Below, in pieces: positions 22,916 to 31,592 of a DNA stretch of 64,000 nucleotides. The notes under the pieces were generated by a model. That model ran no database searches. It saw only the letters and a program-made list of their open reading frames with translations, and had not been told where the DNA came from. Made by a program: the position numbers and the translations under genes. How positions within the stretch are numbered: position 1 is the first letter of the stretch; each line of letters opens with the position of its first letter. Source of the DNA: Vibrio marinisediminis. GTDB taxonomy: Bacteria; Pseudomonadota; Gammaproteobacteria; Enterobacterales; Vibrionaceae. The stretch spans positions 124,001-188,000 of the forward strand of contig NZ_JACFYF010000004.1 in the NCBI RefSeq assembly GCF_014050145.1. The letters run 5' to 3'.

Positions 22916-23800
22916 CTAACTTACATTACGTAACTCGCGTAGTCTTTGCCGTAAAAAATTGTGCGCTGGGCATGTGCTGATGGACTGATGCTGAATAACA
23001 TCAATATTCGCGTGCCATGATAAGTTTTCAAACTGCGTGCGCAATCGAACCAGCTTTTGACTGGCGGTTTGGTTTTGCGCGAGATGCTTTGGCAGCATAC
23101 CCCAGCCAAACCCATTACTCACTAAATCTAGAAGAATATAGTAGTTGTCTGCAAACCAAACATCAGGACTGTAGGCTTGCTGGAAACTGCTCATCTCGTT
23201 TGTTTTCGAGCGTATCACGACCTGGCGATGTAATCTAAGCATATCCAGATGGGGCAGAGTCTCTTCTGCGAGCGGGTGTTCCTTGGCTACATAAACATCA
23301 AATTCAACGCTGCCGAGTCCCTCAAAGTCGACGCTATCATCGAGTGATGCCTCACTAAACATGATTCCCATGGTCGCGCGTTGCTCTCTAACTAACTGAA
23401 TGATATCGATACTTGAAGCGGTTAAGCATTCGAAGTGAATGGTGGGAAATTGTTGGCATACATCTTTTAAGGCTTGAGATAGCTGTGTTGTCGGGATGCC
23501 TTCATCGATCGCTAATGTGATATCGCGGTAGGTGTTTTTTTCGAGTTGTTCAGCGCAATACATTAGTCGTCGGTGCTGAATTAGTGAGGCTTTGGCATAC
23601 GAAAGCAGTCGTTCGCCATCGATGGTGAGCTTTGGGTATCGACCTGATCGGTCAAAGAGGTCAACACCACAATCAATTTCCATGTTCATTACGTGCTGGC
23701 TAATGGCAGATTGTACTTTTTTTAGATGGCGAGCAGCCGCAGAGAAGGATCCTTGCTCCGCAGTCGTTACGAACGCTTCCAGTTGTTCAATACTAAACAT
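22916..23800 (-). CDS. LysR-family transcriptional regulator
   Basis: A 294-residue LysR regulator. The N-terminal winged HTH (QLEAFVTTAEQGSFSAAARHLKKVQSAISQHV) is typical, followed by a substrate-binding domain. It diverges from the PACE efflux gene across 87 bases, the usual arrangement for a LysR regulator and its target; in Acinetobacter the PACE gene aceI is likewise controlled by a divergent LysR protein, AceR. It also heads an operon with an SDR-like and a YdcF-like gene, so it may regulate in both directions. The inducer is unknown. Confidence 0.88.
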   Translation of the reverse strand: MFSIEQLEAFVTTAEQGSFSAAARHLKKVQSAISQHVMNMEIDCGVDLFDRSGRYPKLTIDGERLLSYAKASLIQHRRLMYCAEQLEKNTYRDITLAIDEGIPTTQLSQALKDVCQQFPTIHFECLTASSIDIIQLVREQRATMGIMFSEASLDDSVDFEGLGSVEFDVYVAKEHPLAEETLPHLDMLRLHRQVVIRSKTNEMSSFQQAYSPDVWFADNYYILLDLVSNGFGWGMLPKHLAQNQTASQKLVRLRTQFENLSWHANIDVIQHQSISTCPAHNFLRQRLRELRNVS

Positions 23801-23887
23801 ATCACTTTTACAGATGGTATCTAACTTTGATCTATCTTAGATGTAGATGAAAATAAGCGCAAATCGAAACATACTGAGAGTAAAAAT

Positions 23888-24325
23888 ATGCAAACCAAAG
23901 AGCGCATTTTCCACGCCATCACCTTTGAAGCCATCGCATTGGCGATCATTATCCCAAGTACAGCGCTGATTACTGGAAAAGCGACGGGCGATCTGGCCAT
24001 TGTTGGTGTCGGTCTAAGTTTGTTCACTGTCGTGTGGAACTATTTCTATAATGTTCTATTTGACCGATGGTTTGGTAGTGATAGAAGTAGTCGTTCGTTG
24101 GCGATGCGTATAGGTCATACTTTTGGCTTTGAAGGGGGATTGATTTTCTTGTCAGTGCCAACCATTGCGTGGTTCTTACAAATCAGTATTGGAGCAGCGC
24201 TATTGCTAGAGGCAGGATTTTTAGTGTTCTTCTTCTTTTATGCGACGGGATTCAACTGGTGTTATGACCGCTTGCAGCCATATAAAAAATTATTCGGTCA
24301 CAAAGTGAGTGCTGTCGTTCAATAA
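23888..24325 (+). CDS. PACE-family efflux transporter
   Basis: A 145-residue inner-membrane protein with four membrane segments arranged as a tandem pair of two-helix units, as in the PACE (proteobacterial antimicrobial compound efflux) family. The family signatures RIFHAITFEA near the start and RIGHTFGFEGG in the second half are both present, including the membrane-embedded glutamate. Known members export chlorhexidine, acriflavine or short diamines by proton antiport; the native substrate here is not known. It is divergent from a LysR regulator. A hairpin terminator follows. Confidence 0.9.
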   Translation: MQTKERIFHAITFEAIALAIIIPSTALITGKATGDLAIVGVGLSLFTVVWNYFYNVLFDRWFGSDRSSRSLAMRIGHTFGFEGGLIFLSVPTIAWFLQISIGAALLLEAGFLVFFFFYATGFNWCYDRLQPYKKLFGHKVSAVVQ

Positions 24326-24351
24326 TAGAGTCAGCGGCGTGATCAAACAAA

Positions 24352-24375
24352 AAGGAGCACCGATGGGTGCTCCTT
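24352..24375. terminator. Hairpin between convergent PACE and TIGR02647 genes
   Basis: A perfect 10-base stem AAGGAGCACC/GGTGCTCCTT with a GATG loop. It lies between convergent genes and can act in both directions, although the flanking T runs are short. Confidence 0.7.
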
Positions 24376-24383
24376 ATTAATAA

Positions 24384-24623
24384 CTATTTCTGAGTAGATA
24401 AAATACGTAGCATTTTGTCAGCGTGTTCTGCTACTTCAATACCAGCGTCAGTTAAGTAACCGCCGTCAGGTAGTGTACAAAGCCCCTTCTCATAAAGACG
24501 TTGCACAGCTTGTTGCATGTCTTCAGATGCATCGCTGTGAACTTTAATGCCAGTAGCTGAGCTACTAAGATCGAATTGCAGTAGCAAATTTAATTCAGAA
24601 AGATGTTCTGGCAAGTATTTCAT
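24384..24623 (-). CDS. TIGR02647-family small protein
   Basis: A 79-residue soluble protein that matches the conserved gammaproteobacterial family TIGR02647 in length and layout (LSELNLLLQFDLSSSATGIKVH, then LPDGGYLTDAGIEVAEHADK). The C-terminal half looks like a small winged-helix segment, so DNA binding is conceivable, but no function is established. It is monocistronic, with AAAAGGAA just upstream of the ATG. Confidence 0.75.
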   Translation of the reverse strand: MKYLPEHLSELNLLLQFDLSSSATGIKVHSDASEDMQQAVQRLYEKGLCTLPDGGYLTDAGIEVAEHADKMLRILSTQK

Positions 24624-24844
24624 GGTTTGTTCCTTTTAGTTAGTACCTATGCCCAAATCGCTTTGAGATCAAAGTTGTTTTCCCACTTAGTCTCATACAG
24701 CGGCTTGAGTACCTTAAAACTACTGCTAATAATGCAACTAAACAATGCTATCACGCAAGAATTGTTAGGCAGCCCATAAAAGTGGAATTTTGCATAAAGA
24801 ATTACTTTATTATGAAAAATTAGCCTAAAGACGAAAAATAGCAA

Positions 24845-25009
24845 ATGTTCCAAAAGGTGCGTCTTTTTATCGCATTGTTTATTAAGGGATTTACTTGGTT
24901 TGGTTTAGGTGTTTTTACTCTTTTAATTACGGTATTTAACGTAATCTATGCGCGAAGTCAGTCTCGTTACAAACAAATTTCGTTAACACTAAAATTAGCG
25001 CTTGAATAA
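24845..25009 (+). CDS. Possible 54-residue single-pass membrane protein upstream of focA
   Basis: A short frame MFQKVRLFIALFIKG... with one strongly hydrophobic segment (about residues 7-35) and a basic tail (ARSQSRYKQ). It ends 60 bases before focA on the same strand. No clear ribosome binding site precedes the ATG, which lowers confidence. A membrane-peptide layout of this kind is typical of real small proteins, but I cannot place it in a family. Confidence 0.4.
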   Translation: MFQKVRLFIALFIKGFTWFGLGVFTLLITVFNVIYARSQSRYKQISLTLKLALE

Positions 25010-25069
25010 TGAACTCTTTAGGAGGAATATCCGCGACCACTGACTCACTAGCTTCAAATTGCTACCACC

Positions 25070-25921
25070 ATGAATTTAAATCAATTTGATTCTCTACTGC
25101 CGCCACAAATGGCAGAACGCGCCGCCGAAATCGGTTTAGGCAAAGCAACCAAAGACCCTGCTAAATCTTTCTTACTGGCCATTTCTGCCGGTCTCCATAT
25201 TGGTATTGCATTTGTTTTTTATACCACAGTCACAACCGGTGCTACCGAGATGGCATGGGGCATGTCTCGACTTATTGGTGGGATTGCATTTAGCTTAGGT
25301 TTGATTCTTGTTGTTGTTACCGGTGGTGAGCTTTTTACAAGCTCGGTATTAACGCTGGTCGCGCGAGCAAGCGGTAAGATTTCATGGGGTACACTGTTTA
25401 AGAACTGGTGTGTGGTTTACGTAGGTAACTTAATCGGAGCGTTGCTGCTGGTAGGCTGTATGCTGGTCACTAAGCAGTATATGTTTGGTCATGGCGAAGT
25501 GGGCTTGAATGCCATGGCAATTTCACAACACAAATTGCACCATGGTTTTTTCCAGGCGGTTGCGCTAGGAATAATGTGTAACGTACTGGTGTGCATCGCG
25601 GTTTGGATGACATTCAGTGGTCGCACATTAACCGATAAAATCATGGTGATGATTTTGCCAGTGGCGATGTTTGTCTCTGCGGGGTTTGAACACTGCATCG
25701 CAAATATGTTTCAGGTGCCAATGGCGATTGGTATTAAAACGTTCGCCCCAGCGGAATTTTGGCAAATGACTGGTGCGAATATCGCAGATTATGCGGATTT
25801 GAACTTAGCTGGCTTTATTGTAAATAACCTCGTTCCAGTAACACTAGGTAACATTATTGGTGGCGGTTTATTTGTTGGCATGTGGTACTGGCTGATCTAT
25901 TTGCGCGACGATAAGCACTAA
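25070..25921 (+). CDS. focA: Formate channel FocA (FNT family)
   Basis: A 283-residue pentameric inner-membrane channel subunit with six membrane helices. It resembles E. coli FocA through its length: ATKDPAKSFLLAISAG, GGELFTSSVLTLVARASG (the omega-loop helix), KNWCVVYVGNLIGALL, the central HKLHHGFFQAV with the transport histidine, and the C-terminal VPVTLGNIIGGGL. It moves formate across the membrane during mixed-acid metabolism. An in-frame TAG about 21 bases upstream fixes the start near 25070, and the nearest AGGAGG is too far away to serve it. Unlike E. coli, pflB does not follow; a terminator lies 8 bases after the stop. Confidence 0.93.
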   Translation: MNLNQFDSLLPPQMAERAAEIGLGKATKDPAKSFLLAISAGLHIGIAFVFYTTVTTGATEMAWGMSRLIGGIAFSLGLILVVVTGGELFTSSVLTLVARASGKISWGTLFKNWCVVYVGNLIGALLLVGCMLVTKQYMFGHGEVGLNAMAISQHKLHHGFFQAVALGIMCNVLVCIAVWMTFSGRTLTDKIMVMILPVAMFVSAGFEHCIANMFQVPMAIGIKTFAPAEFWQMTGANIADYADLNLAGFIVNNLVPVTLGNIIGGGLFVGMWYWLIYLRDDKH

Positions 25922-26103
25922 AAGAACTGAAGGCTCGCGATGCGAGCCTTTTTTACATCTCGAGAGTGCCGAATGGTAAGGCGGTAGTCTTGTTGTGATG
26001 AGAGAACGCTGGGTTTATCAACCAGCCAGTCCTTTTGCTCTTCGGTGGTGATATCTTTTTTGAAACCACAGTTGTCAATAGAGTCAAAGGGCAGTTCTTG
26101 CAT
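25918..26103 (-). CDS. Possible 61-residue hypothetical protein
   Basis: The ATG at 26103 has AAGGAT about 8 bases upstream, and the first 40 residues (MQELPFDSIDNCGFKKDITT and on) look protein-like. The last dozen codons run through the focA terminator hairpin and the stop overlaps the end of focA by 4 bases. No family is recognised. It may be a real small gene that shares the terminator sequence, or a chance frame. Confidence 0.35.
   Translation of the reverse strand: MQELPFDSIDNCGFKKDITTEEQKDWLVDKPSVLSSQQDYRLTIRHSRDVKKARIASLQFF
25930..25954 (+). terminator. focA terminator
   Basis: A perfect nine-base stem AAGGCTCGC/GCGAGCCTT with a GAT loop, followed by a T run. Confidence 0.85.
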
Positions 26104-26223
26104 GGTGACTTATCCTTTTTGGTGGTGTTTCGAACTATTTATCGCCACCTTATAAAGGAGAGGTTGCAAATCAATGACAGTGAACATGAATAAAAAACGA
26201 TCTTTTCAATAACTGCCTACAGC

Positions 26224-26248
26224 CTTATCCACAGATTCTGTGGATAAG
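26224..26248. promoter_or_regulatory. Pair of inverted consensus DnaA boxes
   Basis: TTATCCACA at 26225-26233 and its exact complement TGTGGATAA at 26239-26247 are separated by five bases, forming a palindrome with 10-base arms. Both match the strong DnaA box consensus exactly. No T run follows on either strand, so it is not a typical terminator. Confidence 0.55.
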
Positions 26249-26283
26249 ATCCAATATAGCCAGTGAGTAGTTGAAAATATTGG

Positions 26284-27075
26284 TTATTTATCGCTCAGGT
26301 TAACTAAGATGCGACCATTTGCATTGATGCAGCTTTTTACACTTAAGCTTAAAGTGACCGCAATAGAAACAGACAGCATGACAAAGATCGCGACCATGAT
26401 CATCAGTTGATATTTGATCGCAATCATCGGGCTTGCACCACCCAATATTTGCCCGGTCATCATGCCTGGAAGGGTAACCAATCCGGTCGTGCTCATGGAA
26501 GCAAGGGAGGGCGCTAACGATTTTTGTAGTGCTTCTCTAACAAAAGGCAGGCTGGCATATTTTGGTGATGCCCCGAGGGAAATAGCGGCTTCATATTCTG
26601 TTTTTCGTTGCTCAAGGCTGGTGAATAAATTCTGCAGTGCCACAATATTTCCGCTTAATGAATTACCAAGCAGCATTCCAGCTAAGGGGATTAAGTATTG
26701 TGCGTTATAGAATGGTTCAGGCTGTATGACCGCGATACAAATCAGTATCAGAAGTGGTAGCAAGCCTAAGATAAGCCCCGTCATGACAGGTAGTAGTACT
26801 TTTGTTCTAGGTAGTTTGGCTTTACTCACAATCGAGCTTGAGCCGATGATAATCATTGCAAATAACCAACATATGTTGATTGCTAGATTATTGATTTTAA
26901 ACAAATACTCTAGGTATACGCCGACAAGAACTAACTGCACAGTCATACGTAGAACACTAATGACTAGCTCTTTTTCAATCTTGAGTTGGTAATAACGACT
27001 TAATGCTAGCGGTACGATTAACGTGCTGAAAAATAAAGCTAAAACTCCCCAATGAATATCGGCTACCGATGCCAT
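26284..27075 (-). CDS. FetB-like (UPF0014) ABC transporter permease
   Basis: A 263-residue membrane protein with about seven hydrophobic segments. The conserved cytoplasmic loop RKTEYEAAISLGASPKYASLPFVREAL and the GLVTLPGMMTGQILGG segment identify the FetB/YbbM (UPF0014) family. In E. coli FetB pairs with the ATPase FetA to export iron and protect against peroxide. No FetA-type ATPase lies next to it here: one side is a 61-residue frame and focA, the other the divergent tor operon. The permease must therefore use an ATPase encoded elsewhere, or work differently. The iron role is inference from the family. Confidence 0.87.
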   Translation of the reverse strand: MASVADIHWGVLALFFSTLIVPLALSRYYQLKIEKELVISVLRMTVQLVLVGVYLEYLFKINNLAINICWLFAMIIIGSSSIVSKAKLPRTKVLLPVMTGLILGLLPLLILICIAVIQPEPFYNAQYLIPLAGMLLGNSLSGNIVALQNLFTSLEQRKTEYEAAISLGASPKYASLPFVREALQKSLAPSLASMSTTGLVTLPGMMTGQILGGASPMIAIKYQLMIMVAIFVMLSVSIAVTLSLSVKSCINANGRILVNLSDK

Positions 27076-27169
27076 CTAACGTCCCCATAATAGCGTCTGA
27101 TACACACCTAGTTTATACGCGATGATGGCAAGGAATTAAACATCCCAATAAGAATTCAAGCAAGAATTT

Positions 27170-27193
27170 AAATGTTACCTATTATTAACATTT
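27170..27193. promoter_or_regulatory. Inverted AAATGTTA repeat upstream of torE
   Basis: AAATGTTA (27170-27177) and TAACATTT (27186-27193) form perfect 8-base arms around an 8-base centre. The half-site recurs at 27298-27305. It is a candidate regulator site for the tor operon. Confidence 0.4.
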
Positions 27194-27250
27194 AACCTGA
27201 TTTTGTTGTGGGCTGTTCCATTTATTGTGGGGAAAATAGAGATTTTTCCA

Positions 27251-27266
27251 TGTGATATGCATCACA
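27251..27266. promoter_or_regulatory. Consensus CRP binding site upstream of torECA
   Basis: TGTGATATGCATCACA is a perfect palindrome and an exact match to TGTGA-N6-TCACA. It lies about 250 bases before the torE start, and could also face the fetB-like gene, whose start is about 175 bases away. Confidence 0.75.
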
Positions 27267-27293
27267 TTTGAAAATTGTGACCTCAGCAAATTG

Positions 27294-27305
27294 CTGTTAA
27301 CATTT
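27294..27305 (+). promoter_or_regulatory. Candidate TorR box
   Basis: CTGTTAACATTT matches the E. coli tor box CTGTTCATATTT at 10 of 12 positions. A weaker, similar CTGTTCCATTTA lies at 27213-27224. TorR itself is not encoded in this window. Confidence 0.35.
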
Positions 27306-27515
27306 ATTCACATATAAATGCATTTTTACACATGAAACCTTATTCAAACACATCTCTGTATCAGCTCAAAAAAGTAGTGATAAAAAGAGCTTATGAGGGA
27401 GTAATTGATTGAACCCTATAAAGAGTATGGTCTAAAATTTTCTTTAGAAACAGTCGTTCATTCAGTTCACTTTTGTGGGCTGACAAATAACACTAAATAC
27501 ACGATAGGCAAATGT

Positions 27516-27695
27516 ATGAGTGATGTTAATAAAATTGAAAGTGGTGAAAAACGCTCACTGGAGTGGAAGTCTTTCTTCTTCATTGCAGTTGTTCTGTTCC
27601 CAATCTTGAGTGTGGCGTTCGTAGGTGGCTACGGATTTATTGTTTGGGCACTGCAAGTGTTCTTCTTTGGACCTCCAGGCGTACACGGCATGTAA
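27516..27695 (+). CDS. torE: TMAO reductase system small membrane protein TorE
   Basis: A 59-residue protein with one membrane segment and a conserved end (GGYGFIVWALQVFFFGPPG), matching the small TorE/NapE family found at the head of torECA operons. The ATG at 27516 gives the family's normal length and has AGG about 8 bases upstream. It precedes the cytochrome gene by 50 bases. Its biochemical role is not settled. Confidence 0.87.
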   Translation: MSDVNKIESGEKRSLEWKSFFFIAVVLFPILSVAFVGGYGFIVWALQVFFFGPPGVHGM

Positions 27696-27745
27696 GCCGT
27701 TGAGCTCATATACACACTTTTGAAAAGATTTTAAGAGAGCAAGCA

Positions 27746-28930
27746 ATGAAGTCATTAGTAATTAAATTGTGGCGCACAATGTCGCGCCCAGCGGTACATA
27801 TCAGCCTTGGTGTTTTGACCATGGGTGGTTTTATCGCTGGTGTTATCTTCTGGGGTGGCTTTAACACCGCTTTAGAAGCTACAAACACAGAAAAGTTCTG
27901 TATTAGCTGTCATACAATGCGTGACAACGTTTACGTTGAACTACAAGATACCGTTCACTGGAAAAACCACTCTGGTGTTCGTGCAACTTGTCCTGACTGT
28001 CACGTTCCTCATAACTGGACAGATAAAATCGCACGTAAGATGCAAGCTTCTAAAGAAGTATTTGCACAAGTGTTTGGCAACTACGATGAACCAGGTGTTT
28101 TTGAAGAGCGCCGTATCGAACTAGCGAAACACGAATGGGATCGTTTCTCTGCAAACAAATCTCTAGAGTGTAAAAACTGTCATAACTACAACTCTATGGA
28201 CTTCGAGCAAATGTCTCCAACTGCTCGTATCCAAATGAAGCAAGCGGCTGAGAAAGATCAAAGCTGTGTAGATTGCCACAAAGGTATTGCACACAATCTT
28301 CCAGCAGGTATGGATAGTATTGGCGGTATCGTAGGTGATCTAGAAGCATTGGCTTCAAACACTAACTACGATGTTGGTCAAACTCTAGTCAGCGTGCGTC
28401 ACCTACCAATTTACTTCGATGATAAAGGCGAAAAAGAAGCAGGTCTTCTAAACCCAGCATCGACAGTGAAAGTGATTGCTGATAAAGGCGACTACGCTGA
28501 AATCGAGATCGACGGCTGGCGTAAAGCGAAAGGCTTCGGTCGCGTAATTCAAGCTGATTTTGGTAAGAATATTGCGGTAGCTTCTCTTCTTAAAGAAGCA
28601 TCAACAGACAGCAATGTTGTTACTGCTGGCGAGAAAAAAGTGGATGAGCTAACAGGTCTTCCATGGGAGAAAGTGGCAGCGAAAGTATGGATTAAGAAAG
28701 AATCTATGCTGAACGACATCACGCCTGTATGGGAAAAATCTGCTGAAGCATATAAAACAAACTGTTCAGTATGTCACACTCAACCAGCTGAAGCGCACTT
28801 CGATGCAAACACTTGGCCTGGTATGTTCGACGGTATGCTTGCGTTCGTTAACCTAGATACAGATAGTGAAGCACTGATCTTGAAGTACCTACAGATGCAC
28901 TCTTCAGATTTTGCTGAAGGTCACCACTAA
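27746..28930 (+). CDS. torC: Pentahaem c-type cytochrome TorC/TorY
   Basis: A 394-residue membrane-anchored cytochrome that passes electrons from menaquinol to the periplasmic TMAO reductase. One N-terminal anchor (about residues 17-40) is followed by four CXXCH haem sites of the NapC/NirT domain (CISCH, CPDCH, CKNCH, CVDCH). A C-terminal domain carries a fifth site (CSVCH, near residue 334). Five haems and this length are as expected for TorC/TorY. It is followed by torA 24 bases later. Choice between the names torC and torY rests on the paired reductase. Confidence 0.93.
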   Translation: MKSLVIKLWRTMSRPAVHISLGVLTMGGFIAGVIFWGGFNTALEATNTEKFCISCHTMRDNVYVELQDTVHWKNHSGVRATCPDCHVPHNWTDKIARKMQASKEVFAQVFGNYDEPGVFEERRIELAKHEWDRFSANKSLECKNCHNYNSMDFEQMSPTARIQMKQAAEKDQSCVDCHKGIAHNLPAGMDSIGGIVGDLEALASNTNYDVGQTLVSVRHLPIYFDDKGEKEAGLLNPASTVKVIADKGDYAEIEIDGWRKAKGFGRVIQADFGKNIAVASLLKEASTDSNVVTAGEKKVDELTGLPWEKVAAKVWIKKESMLNDITPVWEKSAEAYKTNCSVCHTQPAEAHFDANTWPGMFDGMLAFVNLDTDSEALILKYLQMHSSDFAEGHH

Positions 28931-28954
28931 TACGCGTCGGATGGAGTAATTTAA

Positions 28955-31417
28955 ATGGCAATTACACGAAGAAGTTTTCTTAAGGGCGTAGCAACAACGA
29001 GTGCTGCGTCAGTAATCGGTCCTAGCCTTTTAGCGTCAGCTTCAGCTAGCGCGGCAGAGACCACGGGTACTTGGAAAGTAACCGGTTCTCACTGGGGCGC
29101 ATTCCGCGCCCACATCTATGCGGGTAAAGTTCAAGAAATCAAACCAATTGAACTTGATAAAAACCCAACAGAGATGTTGAACGGTATTAAAGGTATTATC
29201 TACAGCCCATCACGCGTACGTTACCCAATGGTACGCCTAGATTGGTTGAAGAAGCACAAATACAGCGCTGAAACTCGCGGTAACAACCGTTTCATCCGTG
29301 TTACTTGGGATGAAGCTCTAGACTTGTTCTACCGTGAACTAGAACGCGTACAAAAAGATTACGGTCCTTGGGCTCTGCACGCAGGCCAAACAGGCTGGAA
29401 CCAAACTGGTTCATTCAACAACTGTACTGCGCACATGCAACGTGCTGTTGGTATGCATGGTAACTTCATCACTAAAGTAGGTGACTACTCTACGGGTGCA
29501 GGTCAAACCATCATGCCTTACGTATTAGGTTCAACTGAAGTTTACGCTCAAGGTACATCTTGGTCTGAAATTCTTGATAATTCAGACAACATCGTATTAT
29601 GGGCAAACGATCCAGTGAAAAACCTTCAAGTAGGTTGGAACTGTGAAACGCATGAGTCATTCAAATACCTAGCGCAACTGAAAGAGAAAGTAGCCAAAGG
29701 CGAAATCAATGTGCTTTCTGTTGACCCAGTGAAGAACAAAACTCAGCGTTACCTAGAGAACGATCACCTGTACATCAACCCGATGACAGACGTAGCGTTC
29801 ATGCTGGCTGTTGCTCATGTACTTTACAATGAAGATCTACACGACAAGAAGTTTATTGAAACTTACTGTCTAGGTTTTGAAGAGTTCATTGGTTACGTTC
29901 AAGGCGAAACCAAAGACAAAGTTGTTAAGACGCCTGAGTGGGCAGAAGAGATCTGTGGTGTTAAAGCTGACAAGATCCGCGAATTTGCACGCATGCTTGT
30001 TAACGGTCGTACGCAAATCCTGATGGGTTGGTGTATCCAACGTCAAGAGCACGGTGAGCAGCCATACTGGGCAGCAGCAGTTGTTGCAGCAATGGTTGGT
30101 CAAATCGGTCTACCTGGCGGTGGTATCTCTTACGGTCACCACTACTCAAGCATCGGTGTTCCTTCAACTGGTTTTGCTGGCCCTGGCGGTTTCCCTCGTA
30201 ACTTAGATACGGGCATGAAACCAAAATGGGACAACAACGACTTTAACGGTTACAGCCGCACAATCCCTGTTGCGCGTTGGATCGACTGTCTATTAGAACC
30301 AGGCAAAGAGATCCGTTACAACGGTGGTAAAGTTAAGCTTCCAGACTTCAAGATGATGGTGATCTCGGGTTGTAACCCATGGCACCACCACCAAGATCGT
30401 AACCGCATGAAGAAAGCCTTCAAAAAGCTTCAAACTGTGGTCACTATTGAGTTTGCTTGGACTGCGACCTGTCGTTTCTCTGATATCGTGCTACCTGCAT
30501 GTACTCAGTGGGAACGTAACGATATCGACGTGTATGGTTCTTACTCGAACAAAGGTCTAGTGGCAATGCACCGCCTAGTTGACCCATTGTTCCAGTCTAA
30601 GACTGACTTCCAAATCATGAGTGAACTAACTCAACGTTTTGGTCGCCGTGACGAATACACCCGTGGTATGAGCGAAATGGAGTGGATCCAAAGCCTATAC
30701 AACGATTGTAAAGACGCGAACAAAGGTAAGTTCGAAATGCCTGAGTTCAACGAATTCTGGGAACAGAGCGTATTAGACTTTGGTGAAGGTAAACCTTGGG
30801 TTCGCCATGCAGACTTCCGTCAAGACCCAGAGATCAACCCTCTAGGTACACCGTCTGGCTTTATTGAGATTACTTCTCGTAAGATTGGTCGTTACGGTTA
30901 CGAACACTGTCAAGAACACCCAATGTGGTTTGAAAAGACAGAACGTTCGCACGGTGGTCCTGGTTCTAAGAAGCACCCATTCTGGCTACAATCGTGCCAC
31001 CCAGACAAGCGTCTGCACTCTCAGATGTGTGAATCTGAAGAATTCCGTGCAACTTACGCTGTTCAAGGTCGCGAGCCAGTTTACATCAACCCACTTGATG
31101 CTAAAGCGAAAGGCATTAAAGATGGTGATTTAGTACGTGTATTCAACGACCGCGGTCAGCTAATGGCTGGTGCTGTTCTAACAGACAGCTACCCACGTGG
31201 CGTGATTCGTATTGAAGAAGGTGCATGGTACGGTCCTCTGAATGAAAAAGAAGGCGCTATCTGTACTTACGGCGATCCAAACACACTAACGCTAGACATC
31301 GGTTCTTCTGAACTAGCTCAAGCAACGTCTGCAAACACTTGTATCGTTGACTTTGAGAAGTTCAAAGGCAAAGTTCCGCCAGTAACTTCATTTGGTGGTC
31401 CAATCGAAGTCGCTTAA
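28955..31417 (+). CDS. torA: Trimethylamine-N-oxide reductase TorA
   Basis: An 820-residue periplasmic molybdopterin enzyme that reduces TMAO to trimethylamine as terminal electron acceptor. It has a Tat signal with the twin-arginine motif RRSFLKG and cleavage expected near ASASAAE. The DMSO-reductase-family body follows, with no N-terminal iron-sulfur motif, and includes [35 protein letters not shown] and the C-terminal cofactor-binding [11 protein letters not shown] segment. torE and torC upstream complete the electron path. No torD chaperone or torSTR sensor genes lie in the window. A strong terminator follows. Confidence 0.95.
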   Translation: MAITRRSFLKGVATTSAASVIGPSLLASASASAAETTGTWKVTGSHWGAFRAHIYAGKVQEIKPIELDKNPTEMLNGIKGIIYSPSRVRYPMVRLDWLKKHKYSAETRGNNRFIRVTWDEALDLFYRELERVQKDYGPWALHAGQTGWNQTGSFNNCTAHMQRAVGMHGNFITKVGDYSTGAGQTIMPYVLGSTEVYAQGTSWSEILDNSDNIVLWANDPVKNLQVGWNCETHESFKYLAQLKEKVAKGEINVLSVDPVKNKTQRYLENDHLYINPMTDVAFMLAVAHVLYNEDLHDKKFIETYCLGFEEFIGYVQGETKDKVVKTPEWAEEICGVKADKIREFARMLVNGRTQILMGWCIQRQEHGEQPYWAAAVVAAMVGQIGLPGGGISYGHHYSSIGVPSTGFAGPGGFPRNLDTGMKPKWDNNDFNGYSRTIPVARWIDCLLEPGKEIRYNGGKVKLPDFKMMVISGCNPWHHHQDRNRMKKAFKKLQTVVTIEFAWTATCRFSDIVLPACTQWERNDIDVYGSYSNKGLVAMHRLVDPLFQSKTDFQIMSELTQRFGRRDEYTRGMSEMEWIQSLYNDCKDANKGKFEMPEFNEFWEQSVLDFGEGKPWVRHADFRQDPEINPLGTPSGFIEITSRKIGRYGYEHCQEHPMWFEKTERSHGGPGSKKHPFWLQSCHPDKRLHSQMCESEEFRATYAVQGREPVYINPLDAKAKGIKDGDLVRVFNDRGQLMAGAVLTDSYPRGVIRIEEGAWYGPLNEKEGAICTYGDPNTLTLDIGSSELAQATSANTCIVDFEKFKGKVPPVTSFGGPIEVA

Positions 31418-31437
31418 TCAGCTTAGCGATGAAAACA

Positions 31438-31464
31438 AAAACCAGCCTTTGGGCTGGTTTTTTT
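31438..31464 (+). terminator. torECA terminator
   Basis: A perfect stem AACCAGCC/GGCTGGTT with a TTTG loop, followed by seven T residues. Confidence 0.9.
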
Positions 31465-31592
31465 ATGCCTAGTACCAAATAATTAATCGGCTGAAAACGT
31501 GACTCACATAGGTTTTGCCCTACTTGATTACATAGACTTACTCGATCCGCAATGCTCTAATGCCGAAAAGTGCACAGTGACAGGGAGTCAAG

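Larger units (their letters stand above)
27076..27515. other. Divergent regulatory region between fetB-like gene and torE
   Basis: This AT-rich 440-base region contains the consensus CRP box at 27251-27266 and several copies of a TTAACATTT-like motif (see separate entries). No additional gene is credible. An in-frame extension of torE back to 27405 is open but lacks family similarity. Confidence 0.6.

Noticed and set aside
24647-24853. 68-codon minus-strand frame before the TIGR02647 gene
   Set aside because: No ribosome binding site, and the AT-rich sequence explains its hydrophobic composition.
25009-25089. 26-codon frame starting in TAATG overlap and running into focA
   Set aside because: The AGGAGG motif lies inside it rather than before it, and the peptide has no protein-like features.
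26224-26248. Inverted repeat as rho-independent terminator of the fetB-like gene
   Set aside because: The stem is AT-balanced and not followed by a T run on the minus strand; the exact DnaA box match is the better description.
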